NCBI GenBank assembly: GCA_964389305.1
Contig: CAYMEK010000026.1
Span: 1 to 55,537 of the forward strand
Length of the DNA stretch: 55,537 bases
Reading direction: 5' to 3'
Source: CAYMEK01 sp964389305
Lineage (GTDB): Bacteria > Spirochaetota > Spirochaetia > SZUA-6 > DRHE01
This document shows positions 15,138 through 23,338 of the stretch, piece by piece; position 1 is the first letter of the stretch; each line of letters opens with the position of its first letter. Both the position numbers and the translations under genes were made by a program. The notes under the pieces are model-generated. The model saw only the letters and a program-made list of their open reading frames with translations, did no database searches and was not told the DNA's origin.

Positions 15138-17254
15138 GCATCCGGAGCGGGGCCTCCGCCGGCGGCCCATCCGGCTTCCTGCCCGACGCCGGCCGGGACG
15201 CCTCCGGCCTCGAGGTGCGCGGCCTCACCGTAACCTACGACACGGAAGCCGGGCCGCTGGACACGGTTCGCGGCCTGTCTTTGACCGTCGCTCCCGGGGA
15301 GATCTACGGCCTGGTGGGGGAATCGGGGTCGGGCAAGACCACCCTGGCGCGAGCGGTGGTTCGCTACCTTCCCGGAAACGGGCGCATCAAGAGCGGCAGC
15401 ATCCGGCTGGACGGCATCGATCTCCTGAAGCTGTCCAGAGAAGAGGTACGGCGGGTTTGGGGGGCCATGATTACCATGGTCCACCAGGACCCCAATACCT
15501 CGATCAATCCGTCTTTGGTCGTGGGCGAGCAGATCGGGGAAATGGCCCGCGTCCATCTGGGCATGTCCAGGGCCCAGGCCCGGGCCAAGGCCGTGGAGAT
15601 GCTGAGGAAGGTGCGCATGAGCGATCCGGAGACGGTGGCCGGACGCTACGCCCACCAGCTCAGCGGCGGCCAGCTCCAGCGGGTGTTGATCGCCATCGCC
15701 CTTACCACCAGTCCCCGGCTGCTCATCATGGACGAGCCGACCACGGCGCTGGATGTCACCACCGAGGCGGTGATCCTGGACCTGGTGCGGGACCTGCTGG
15801 CCGAGTACAGGACGGCGGTTCTCTATATCACCCACAACCTGGGGGTGGTGGCCCGGCTGTGCCGGCGCGTAGGAGTGATCTATGCCGGCGAAATGATGGA
15901 AGAGGGACCGGTTCGACGGCTCTTCAAGGAGACGGTCCATCCCTATACCCTCGGGCTGTTGGGCTCCGTTCCCCGGGTCGACGTGGACAAGCGCGACATC
16001 GTGCTGAACACGATTCCCGGCTATATCCCGCGCCCCGACAGCCTTCCTGAAGGCTGCATCTTCGCTCCGCGCTGTCCGGGAGCCGAGCAGGCCTGCCGGA
16101 CGGCCCGGCCGCCCCTGGTAAGTGCCGAGGGCCGGGCGGGTCACCTGACCGCCTGCCGGCGCTGGCAGGCGGTCAGAAAGTCTCCAGGGCAGTTCATCAA
16201 TGTCCAGGAAAAGCAGGAGTTCGTCGAGCCGACCACCGGGGCACTCGTGCTGGAGGCCTCCAACATCAAGAAATACTTCCCCGTGTCGCGGGTGGGAGTC
16301 CTCGAGCTGCTGAGGCGCCGGCGGCCGCTGGTCCGCGCCGTGGATGACATCTCGGTGCGGGTGCGGGAGAGCTTCACTATGGGAATAGTCGGGGAGAGCG
16401 GCTGCGGCAAGACCACCCTGGCCCGCTGCATCGCGGGGCTGGAAAAGGCCACCTCCGGCGAGCTGCTGCTGGAAGACAACAAGCTGGCGGCCACGGTCGC
16501 CGGGCGGCCGGCAAGCCAGTTGAGGAAGATCCAGATGGTTTTTCAAAACCCGGATGCCTCCCTGAACCCGCAGCACACGGTAGGCGCCAGCGTAGCCCGT
16601 CCCCTGATTCTGCTGGGCCGCCTGCCCAGGAAGCGGGTCCGGGAACGGGTGCGGGAGCTGTTTCAGGCCGTGAACCTCCCGGAGGTCTACATCGACCGGC
16701 TTCCCCATGAGCTGAGCGGCGGCGAGAAGCAGCGGGTGGCCATCGCCCGGGCTTTCGCCACCGATCCGGCCCTGATGATCTGCGACGAGCCGATATCGTC
16801 CCTGGACGTATCGGTGCAGGCTTCCCTGATGAACCTGCTGGCGGAGCTGCAGGACACCAAGGGGACCTCCTACCTGTTCATCTCCCACGATCTGGCCGCG
16901 GTTCGCCATCTGTCGGACTGGATCGCGGTGATCTACCTGGGCCGTCTGTGGGAGATCGGCTCCGCCCTGGAGGTATTCGCCCCACCGCAGCACCCGTACA
17001 CGGAGGCGCTGCTGTCGGCCCTGCCCATACCGGATCCGGACGCCAGACAGAACCGCATCAGGCTGCACGGCACCGTCTCCAGCGCCGTATACATCCCTTC
17101 GGGTTGCCGGTTCCATCCGCGCTGTCCCCGCAAGATCGGCGCCGTCTGCGAAAACGAGGAGCCGCCGTGGCGGGAGCACGGACGCTGGCACCGCATCTGC
17201 TGCCACATTCCGGTGGCCGAGCTGATGGCGCTGCAGAAGGCGGGAGGAGCATGA
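15134..17254 (+). CDS. Fused double ABC ATPase (DppD-DppF type)
   Basis: 706 residues holding two complete ABC domains that are usually separate proteins. The first has Walker A GESGSGKTT at about residue 63, signature LSGGQLQRV and Walker B LLIMDEPTT. It ends with the oligopeptide-transporter C-terminal element CIFAPRCPGAEQAC. The second has GESGCGKTT at about residue 420, LSGGEKQRV, LMICDEPIS and the element CRFHPRCPRKIGAVC. Both sites look catalytically intact. It powers the transporter whose permeases flank it. Placing the ATPases between the C-type and B-type permease genes is unusual, since the common order is A-B-C-D-F. Confidence 0.93.
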   Translation: MSIRSGASAGGPSGFLPDAGRDASGLEVRGLTVTYDTEAGPLDTVRGLSLTVAPGEIYGLVGESGSGKTTLARAVVRYLPGNGRIKSGSIRLDGIDLLKLSREEVRRVWGAMITMVHQDPNTSINPSLVVGEQIGEMARVHLGMSRAQARAKAVEMLRKVRMSDPETVAGRYAHQLSGGQLQRVLIAIALTTSPRLLIMDEPTTALDVTTEAVILDLVRDLLAEYRTAVLYITHNLGVVARLCRRVGVIYAGEMMEEGPVRRLFKETVHPYTLGLLGSVPRVDVDKRDIVLNTIPGYIPRPDSLPEGCIFAPRCPGAEQACRTARPPLVSAEGRAGHLTACRRWQAVRKSPGQFINVQEKQEFVEPTTGALVLEASNIKKYFPVSRVGVLELLRRRRPLVRAVDDISVRVRESFTMGIVGESGCGKTTLARCIAGLEKATSGELLLEDNKLAATVAGRPASQLRKIQMVFQNPDASLNPQHTVGASVARPLILLGRLPRKRVRERVRELFQAVNLPEVYIDRLPHELSGGEKQRVAIARAFATDPALMICDEPISSLDVSVQASLMNLLAELQDTKGTSYLFISHDLAAVRHLSDWIAVIYLGRLWEIGSALEVFAPPQHPYTEALLSALPIPDPDARQNRIRLHGTVSSAVYIPSGCRFHPRCPRKIGAVCENEEPPWREHGRWHRICCHIPVAELMALQKAGGA

Positions 17255-17279
17255 TGCTCAGCATGGACCGGCAGTACCC

Positions 17280-17301
17280 GGCCGGCGGTTCGCCGCCGGC
17301 C
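17280..17301 (+). terminator. GC hairpin with TTCG tetraloop between ATPase and permease genes
   Basis: A 9-bp perfect stem (GGCCGGCGG at 17280-17288, CCGCCGGCC at 17293-17301) closed by the very stable TTCG loop. The ribosome site GAGGGAGGAAG of the next gene follows directly. No T-run, so it is a structural or attenuating element. Confidence 0.65.
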
Positions 17302-17328
17302 TCTATACGGTGGTGAGGGAGGAAGCGC

Positions 17329-18273
17329 TTGGCAGTCTACCTGCTTCGCCGCCTGGGGTTCATCCTGCTGACCCTGTTTCTGGCCTCGATCATCATCTTC
17401 GCGGCCACCCAGCTACTGCCCGGGGACGTGGCCCAGGTGATGTTGGGCCAGTTCGCCACCGAGGAGGCGCTGGCCAACCTGCGGGAGCAGCTCGGAGTCG
17501 ACCGGCCGGCCTACGTGCAGTACTTCGACTGGCTGGGCCGCTTTATTACCGGAGACTGGGGCGAGTCCATGGTGAGCCGTCAGCCGGTCCGCCCGCTGGT
17601 TCTGGGCCGGATGCGCAACTCGGCCATGCTGGCCATGATGTCGCTTCTTTTCTACGTGCCCCTCGGCATCGTTTTCGGGGTGATCGCCGCGCTGAACCGG
17701 GAAAAACCGCTCGACCAGGTAATCTCGGGCTTCTCCATGGCCTTCGTCGGGCTGCCCGAGTTCGTGACCGGCTTGCTGCTGATCAGCGCCTTTGCCTTTG
17801 CCCTGGCCGTCCTGCCCGCCAATTCCTCCATCGCCCCGGACTCTTCGTTCCGAGAAGCTTTCCGCTACCTGGTACTGCCGGCCCTCACCGTCAGCCTGAC
17901 CAGCCTGGGCTACGTAATCCGGATGACGCGAGCCAGCACCATCGATGTCCTGAAGACCGACTACGTGCGGGCCGCCGATCTGAAGGGCCTGCCGCGGCGG
18001 CAGGTACTGGTACGGCACGTTCTGCGTAATTCCCTGCTGCCCACCGTCACCGTGGTGGCCCTGGGTATCGGATATCTGATCGGCGGGCTGATCATAACCG
18101 AAGCGGTGTACGGCTACCCGGGCCTAGGACGTCTGCTGGTCTACGGCATCCAGCGGCGCGACGTGGTGCTGATCCAGGCCTGCAGCATGATCGTGGTAAC
18201 GGTGTACAGCCTCTCGAACCTGATCGCCGACTTCCTGTATTCGGTCCTTAATCCTAGAATACGCTACGGATAG
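17329..18273 (+). CDS. Peptide/nickel-type ABC transporter permease, DppB type
   Basis: 314 residues and about six membrane helices. YLLRRLGFILLTLFLASIII is the N-terminal DppB segment, and LRNSLLPTVTVVALGIGYLI plus TEAVYGYPGLGRLLVYGIQ are conserved in the family. The start is TTG 17329 with GGGAGGAAG about 4 nt upstream; no in-frame ATG or GTG fits better. It partners the DppC-type permease at 14262. The next gene starts only 4 nt after its stop. Confidence 0.92.
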   Translation: MAVYLLRRLGFILLTLFLASIIIFAATQLLPGDVAQVMLGQFATEEALANLREQLGVDRPAYVQYFDWLGRFITGDWGESMVSRQPVRPLVLGRMRNSAMLAMMSLLFYVPLGIVFGVIAALNREKPLDQVISGFSMAFVGLPEFVTGLLLISAFAFALAVLPANSSIAPDSSFREAFRYLVLPALTVSLTSLGYVIRMTRASTIDVLKTDYVRAADLKGLPRRQVLVRHVLRNSLLPTVTVVALGIGYLIGGLIITEAVYGYPGLGRLLVYGIQRRDVVLIQACSMIVVTVYSLSNLIADFLYSVLNPRIRYG

Positions 18274-18277
18274 ATCC

Positions 18278-19639
18278 ATGGATGGAGATACTCTGACCGC
18301 CCGCTTCATTACCGGCACAACCTGGGACGATCTGCCGGAAGAGGTCCGGCGCAAAGCCAGAATGTGCCTGATGGACGACCTGGGGGCTGCGATCGGCGGC
18401 GCCCGGACCGAGGTCGGCCGGATCGCGGCGCAGTTTGCCGTGGAAAGGCTGCCAGGCCGGGAGGCCACGATCGTGCTGCACGGCAGCAAGGCCAGCGCCG
18501 CCGGGGCGGCTTTTGCCAACGGCTGCGCGGCCAACGGCCTGGATACCGACGACAGCGCCCGCTACGCCTACGGACATGCAGGGGCCCAGATCTTTCCCAC
18601 CGCCCTGGCCCTGGCCGAGGCGCGAGGAGCGGCGGGAGCCGAGATGCTCGCCGCCCTGGTGGTCGGTTACGAGGTCGCCCACCGTATGGGACGCTGCTGG
18701 CACGACCACCACCGCGTGTACCAGGCCTGCGGCTCCTGGGGATCGGTGGCCTGCGCCGCCGCGGCCGCGCACCTGCTGAAGCTAGGCGTCGATCAGGCCC
18801 GCCAGGCCCTCGGTATCGCCGAGTACCATGCGCCAAATCTGCCCATGATGCGCGACGTCGCCCACCCGGCCATGGTCAAGCACGGCATCGGCTGGGCGGC
18901 CCTGACGGGCATCTGCGCCGCCGAGCTGGCCCGCCTCGGGTTTACGGGGATACCCACCCTGCTCAGCTTCGAGGAGTACCGGGAGTGGGTCCAGGATATC
19001 GGCCGGAGCTACCTCATGGTCGACGGGGTGGCCTGGAAGGCCAGGGGTTATGCCTGCTGCGGCTGGGCCCACGCCGCGGTAGAGGGCGCCAGGCGCCTGG
19101 TCGAGGAGCACGGCGTCGACCCGGCGGATATCCGCACGATCTCCATCGAAACCTTTCACGAAGCCGCCGAGCTGGGTACGCGGCTGCCGCGCACCACCGA
19201 GGAGGCTCAGTTCAACTTGGCCTGGCCGGTGGCCGCCATGCTGGTGGACGGAGAGATCGGCCCGGAGCAGACCCTCGAGCCGCGCCTGGCCGACGAACGT
19301 ATCCGCTCGCTGGCCGCCCGCGTGGAGGTCAGCGAATCGGGGCAGCTGAACGAGCTGCGCCGCCTTTTCGAGAAAGGCGATCCCCGGGGTCGGTTCGCCA
19401 GCTCGGTCACGCTCACCCTGAACGACGGCAGGAGGCTCGAATCGGGTCTGGTGGGCGGAGGACTCCTGTTCCCCCAAACCGGCTGGAATGAACATACTAT
19501 GGAAGAAAAATTTCACTGGCTGGCCGACCCGGTGCTGGATCGGAACCGCGTCGAGCGGCTGAAGGCTCTGGTGTGGAGCTTCGAGGAGCTGGCCGACGTT
19601 CGGGAGCTTACGGAGCTGCTGCAGCCGAAGAAGGCCTGA
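18278..19639 (+). CDS. MmgE/PrpD-family protein
   Basis: 453 residues, the standard length. The N-terminal all-helical domain carries AFANGCAANGLDTDD and YGHAGAQIFPTALALAEA, the family's conserved segments; the C-terminal alpha+beta domain starts near residue 270. The family includes 2-methylcitrate dehydratase (PrpD), cis-aconitate decarboxylase and iminodisuccinate epimerase, so the reaction here cannot be assigned. It is the last gene of the ABC operon, 4 nt after the permease. That suggests it acts on the imported compound, perhaps a polycarboxylate or amino-acid conjugate. It is not accompanied by prpB or prpC. Confidence 0.88.
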   Translation: MDGDTLTARFITGTTWDDLPEEVRRKARMCLMDDLGAAIGGARTEVGRIAAQFAVERLPGREATIVLHGSKASAAGAAFANGCAANGLDTDDSARYAYGHAGAQIFPTALALAEARGAAGAEMLAALVVGYEVAHRMGRCWHDHHRVYQACGSWGSVACAAAAAHLLKLGVDQARQALGIAEYHAPNLPMMRDVAHPAMVKHGIGWAALTGICAAELARLGFTGIPTLLSFEEYREWVQDIGRSYLMVDGVAWKARGYACCGWAHAAVEGARRLVEEHGVDPADIRTISIETFHEAAELGTRLPRTTEEAQFNLAWPVAAMLVDGEIGPEQTLEPRLADERIRSLAARVEVSESGQLNELRRLFEKGDPRGRFASSVTLTLNDGRRLESGLVGGGLLFPQTGWNEHTMEEKFHWLADPVLDRNRVERLKALVWSFEELADVRELTELLQPKKA

Positions 19640-19645
19640 GATCCT

Positions 19646-19665
19646 CCGGCGCCGCCTTGCGCCGG
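19646..19665. terminator. Hairpin between convergent operons
   Basis: A 7-bp perfect inverted repeat, CCGGCGC (19646-19652) and GCGCCGG (19659-19665), with a 6-nt loop. It lies between the convergent PrpD and molybdoenzyme genes. No T-run on either side, so termination strength is doubtful. Confidence 0.45.
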
Positions 19666-19713
19666 GCCGGGCATCCGCAGCAACCGCCGTGCCGCCCAGC
19701 CCCTTCAAACGCC

Positions 19714-21894
19714 CTACGGCTCCTCCGCTTCCCGCACCTTGCTGACCTGGCAGAGCAGAGCCTTGTACACGGGAAACCCGGAGATCGAGTCCCGGTTTTC
19801 GAAATCCGTCAGCTCGTTGGCGTTGCACTCCCGCCAGGCCGCGGACGCTATCGGTGAGCCGCCGTGGGCGTCCGCTTCAACCACGCCGCGAAGGATGTCC
19901 TCGGTCACGTGGGCGGTGTAGATCACCCGCCCTCTGCGGGTCTCGACCGCCACTCGGTCGCCTTCCACGATGCCTCTGGGCCGGGCGTCGTCCGGATGGA
20001 TCCACACCAGCGGCCGGGGATAGCGCCGGAGCAGGGAGGAGACCTGGTGATGCTGGGAGTTGAAGAAGACCTTGTTGCGGGCCCCGGAGCTGAATACCAG
20101 CGGAAACTCCCGCATCAATTCCGGAGAGCCTGCCGGGCCTTCACTCGGCAGCGCGAACACCGGCAGGGAGTCGTAGCCGTAGCGTTTCAGGATGCTGGAA
20201 GCGATTTCGAACTTGCCGCTGGGCGTATCGAAGCCCGGCCGGCCGTCGGGGCGCAGCACCCCCAGCTCCCACTTGCGGTAGCGCATCGGCGGAGCGGGCA
20301 GCTCGATACCTTCGGGCCTGACTCGCAGGCTCTCCGGGTCCACGCCGGTCCCTTCGAAAGCCCATTCGATCATCTGCTCGACGCTGCTGGGGTAAAGCTC
20401 TCCGTAGCCCAGCTTGCCCGCCAGGGCGATGGCGATGTCCCAGTCGCTGCGGGACTCGCCGAGCGGCTCGATGACCGGCCGCCGAAGCGCCACCCGGCGG
20501 CCCCGCACGATGTAGCCGGCGCTCTCGAAGGCGGTGGCGGCCGGCAGCACGATGTCCGCGTAGAGGGAATCCTGCGTGGGGACCCGGTCGACGACCATCA
20601 TGAAATCCAGGCTTTCGAAACAGCGGCGCCACAGGGCCGGATCGGGGTAGGCGGTGAGGATCGAGGCGCCTACCACCAGGAGGGCCCGGACCGGATAGGG
20701 CTTGCCTTCCAGGATCGCCCGAGGAAGCTCCATGGCCTGGGCTTCCCGGCGGTACAGCGTGTACAGCGGATAGCGCCCGGCTCCGATGGGCTTTTTCCCC
20801 GGCGGCGGAGCCAGCCGCCGGCTGCGGTTGACGAGGAAGCTCCAAGGTGGAATGTTGATCACGTTGCCCCCGGGAACGTCGAAGTTCCCGGTAAGCGCCT
20901 CCAGGATGATCACCGCCCGGATGTTCTGCAGGCCGCTGCTGGTATATTCCAGCCCCGTGTCGTAGAGGAAGCAGGCCCCTCGGGCCCGGGCGATGGCGCG
21001 GGCCGCGGCGCGAATTTCGGCGGCCGGGACGCCCGTCAGGCGCTCGGCCTCCGCGGGCCTGTAGCGGGCGGCGTAAGCTCTGAGCTCCTCGAAGCCGGCG
21101 GTCCAGCGCTCGACGAACCGCCGGTCGTAGAGGCTCTCCTCGATGATCACATTGATCATGGCCAGGGCCAGGGCGCCGTCGGTCCCGGGGCGCACGGCCA
21201 GCCAGCGCGCGCCGGTGGAGCGCGCCGTTTCCGTATGGCGGGGATCGATCACCACCACGCCGGCTCCCCGGGCCCGGGCCCTCCGGATCCCGGCCATGAG
21301 CAGAGGCGGCGAGGCGTTGGCCGGATTGGTGCCCCAGACCACCACCAGGTCCGCCTGCTCCAGGTCGGGAAAGGTGTCGATCTTCCAGACGCCGCTGGTC
21401 AGCAGCGGAGCGATGACCCCTTGGGCGGCGTAGCAGTTCGACCCCGCGCCGGTGGTGTTCGGAGAACCGAAGGGGAACAACAGGTTCCAGGCGGAGGATT
21501 CCCTCACACCCGCCGGGGAGAGCATCTCCCAGACGGATTGCTCGAAGGTGCCCCGGCCGGTGTACAGGCACACGGCCTCCGGTCCGTAGCGGCCGGCTAC
21601 CTCCCGCAAGGCGCTAGCTGTCTGCTCCAGGGCTTCGTCCCAGCCGATTCGCCGGAAGGTTCTGCCTCCCCGCTGGCCCCGGCCCTGTTGGGGATACAGC
21701 AGGCGCTGCGGAGAGTAGACGATGTCTTCCACCCGGCTGACGCGGCTGCAGGTGATGCCCTGGGGATGATCCGGCCGGGGGGTCAGGCGGCGGATGCGCC
21801 CGCCTTCCAGATGGATGCGAACCGCGCAGCCGGCGCCGCAGATGCCGCAGTAGCCGTCGACCAGGGTGGTTTTTCCCGCAGACCTCTCAGCCAT
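19714..21894 (-). CDS. Molybdopterin oxidoreductase, DMSO-reductase family
   Basis: 726 residues with the three standard domains. The N-terminal [4Fe-4S] site is Cys16-x2-Cys19-x3-Cys23-x25-Cys49. The likely molybdenum ligand is Cys154 in GSPNTTGAGSNCYAAQG, as in thiosulfate/polysulfide reductases and periplasmic nitrate reductases. LVVVWGTNPANASPPL and VVVIDPRHTETA bind the cofactor, and the C-terminal dinucleotide-binding domain starts near residue 600 (LVFSSGARNKVFFNSQ). No Tat signal is present, so it should be cytoplasmic. No small iron-sulfur or membrane subunit is adjacent. It overlaps the upstream MttB-family gene by 8 bp, so it may act on the same substrate. The substrate is unknown. 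Confidence 0.9.
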   Translation of the reverse strand: MAERSAGKTTLVDGYCGICGAGCAVRIHLEGGRIRRLTPRPDHPQGITCSRVSRVEDIVYSPQRLLYPQQGRGQRGGRTFRRIGWDEALEQTASALREVAGRYGPEAVCLYTGRGTFEQSVWEMLSPAGVRESSAWNLLFPFGSPNTTGAGSNCYAAQGVIAPLLTSGVWKIDTFPDLEQADLVVVWGTNPANASPPLLMAGIRRARARGAGVVVIDPRHTETARSTGARWLAVRPGTDGALALAMINVIIEESLYDRRFVERWTAGFEELRAYAARYRPAEAERLTGVPAAEIRAAARAIARARGACFLYDTGLEYTSSGLQNIRAVIILEALTGNFDVPGGNVINIPPWSFLVNRSRRLAPPPGKKPIGAGRYPLYTLYRREAQAMELPRAILEGKPYPVRALLVVGASILTAYPDPALWRRCFESLDFMMVVDRVPTQDSLYADIVLPAATAFESAGYIVRGRRVALRRPVIEPLGESRSDWDIAIALAGKLGYGELYPSSVEQMIEWAFEGTGVDPESLRVRPEGIELPAPPMRYRKWELGVLRPDGRPGFDTPSGKFEIASSILKRYGYDSLPVFALPSEGPAGSPELMREFPLVFSSGARNKVFFNSQHHQVSSLLRRYPRPLVWIHPDDARPRGIVEGDRVAVETRRGRVIYTAHVTEDILRGVVEADAHGGSPIASAAWRECNANELTDFENRDSISGFPVYKALLCQVSKVREAEEP

Positions 21895-23338
21895 GGATCC
21901 ACAGGTGCTTCACGAAGTCGTCGATCTCGGCTTCGAGCCCCGGATCCATGGCCGGCCGCCGGTAGGAAGCGATCAACTGCAGCGCCTTTTCGTGGGCCAG
22001 GTGCACGGCGTCTTTTTTTCCCCTGGCCGACCACTGCTCGTAGTTGAGTGATTGGAACAGGCTGTCGATGAGGAACTCCCGGCGGTAGTGCTCGGCGGTA
22101 TGGGAATGCTCGATATAATTGCCGCCCGGTCCCACCTCGTCGATTACCTTCACAGCCAGGGATTCGGGATCGGTCCTGATCGGCGCCAGGAAACGCCGGG
22201 CCTGGGTGATCAGCTCCGCGTCCAGAACGACCTTGGCCAGCGACGCCCCCAGGTAGCTTCCAAGAAGCCCGCAGGCGGGCAGGAGGTTGGCTCCGTTCAG
22301 CAGGATAGAGATCATGTTGAGCATGGCCTGGGCGCCGGCCTGGAAATCGCAGGCGGGTGCGTCGGTCAACCCCGCTCCTCCCCGGCAGGCGAGTCCGTAC
22401 AGTCGCGCCATCTGGACTCCGGCCCGCTCGACCACCCTGGCTTCGGCGGTGCCGAAGCGCGGCCTCAGAGACTGCATGTCCGTACGCCCGCCGATGGCGC
22501 CGTAGAACACGGGGCAGCCCGGCCGCACGAGCTGCGACAGCACGATGGGCGCCAGATTCTCGCAGTTCTGCAGCACCGCCAGTCCGGCCAGTGTGCAGGG
22601 GCCGGTGGTTCCCGCAACCGGCATGGAGGCGATATGAAAAGCGATCCCGCACCTGGCGTATTCGATCTGGTTTTCGCAGTTCTCCACGGTAAAACTCAGG
22701 GGTGACAGTACGATTCCCGTTGCCTGCCCGTAGGATCGGTCGAAGTCGGACCGTTCGGCCATCTTCTCCCTGGTGGTTCCGTAGGCCAGGGCGATGAGAT
22801 CGATCTCATGACGGCTGATGTACAGGTAGGGCTTGTCCGTGTATTTCGCCATCATATGGCACATGGAGAGCTGGATATTGGCCGGCTCCATGTCATTAGG
22901 GTAGACCAGGGGATGCCAATGCTCGAGGACATCCAGACACTGCGAGAGCTTGGTGGCGTTCAGCAGATCCTCCGAGGTGCCCCTGCGGTACGACCCATCC
23001 GGCTCCACCATATACACCGCGCTCCTTCCCAATCCGAAGGATGAGACGCCGGGCGCCACCAGGACGTTGTACTTCGGATTGCGCGCCAGGATAGTGAAGC
23101 GCCTGGGGACTGTTTCCAGGGCCTTCAGGATATCCTTCTCGGTAAAAAAGACCCGCTGCCCTTCTACGCGGAAGGCATGTTTCTTGAAGATCTCCAGCGC
23201 CTGCTCGGAAGCAAAACGAATACCCGTTCGGGCCAGGACTTCGAGGGTGGCCCGGTGCACCGCCAGGATGCCCTTCGGGGACAGCGGGAAGTCGGCGCCG
23301 GACTGGGCGGCCGAAACGGGCGGAATCAGCTCCTTCAC
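21887..23338 (-). CDS. MttB-family (trimethylamine methyltransferase-like) protein, second copy
   Basis: 483 residues, the size of non-pyrrolysine MttB homologues such as MtgB. Family features are LEVLARTGIRFASEQALEIF near the N-terminus, PVAGTTGPCTLAGLAVLQ in the barrel, and DEVGPGGNYIEHSHTAEHYR near the C-terminus. The frame is intact with no in-frame amber codon, so it is not a pyrrolysine enzyme. Known members transfer a methyl group from glycine betaine, proline betaine or carnitine to a corrinoid protein. The start is GTG 23338, overlapping the stop of the previous gene by 4 bp. No corrinoid protein (MttC type) is encoded nearby. Confidence 0.88.
   Translation of the reverse strand: MKELIPPVSAAQSGADFPLSPKGILAVHRATLEVLARTGIRFASEQALEIFKKHAFRVEGQRVFFTEKDILKALETVPRRFTILARNPKYNVLVAPGVSSFGLGRSAVYMVEPDGSYRRGTSEDLLNATKLSQCLDVLEHWHPLVYPNDMEPANIQLSMCHMMAKYTDKPYLYISRHEIDLIALAYGTTREKMAERSDFDRSYGQATGIVLSPLSFTVENCENQIEYARCGIAFHIASMPVAGTTGPCTLAGLAVLQNCENLAPIVLSQLVRPGCPVFYGAIGGRTDMQSLRPRFGTAEARVVERAGVQMARLYGLACRGGAGLTDAPACDFQAGAQAMLNMISILLNGANLLPACGLLGSYLGASLAKVVLDAELITQARRFLAPIRTDPESLAVKVIDEVGPGGNYIEHSHTAEHYRREFLIDSLFQSLNYEQWSARGKKDAVHLAHEKALQLIASYRRPAMDPGLEAEIDDFVKHLWIHG

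Noticed and set aside
15011..17206. 731-codon minus-strand frame opposite the fused ATPase
   Set aside because: Antisense shadow: the plus strand has two full ABC domains, and the minus product has no recognisable features.
19864..22047. 727-codon plus-strand frame opposite the molybdoenzyme gene
   Set aside because: Antisense shadow of a GC-rich gene: low complexity (Gly, Arg, His, Gln) and no family motifs, whereas the minus strand has a complete oxidoreductase.
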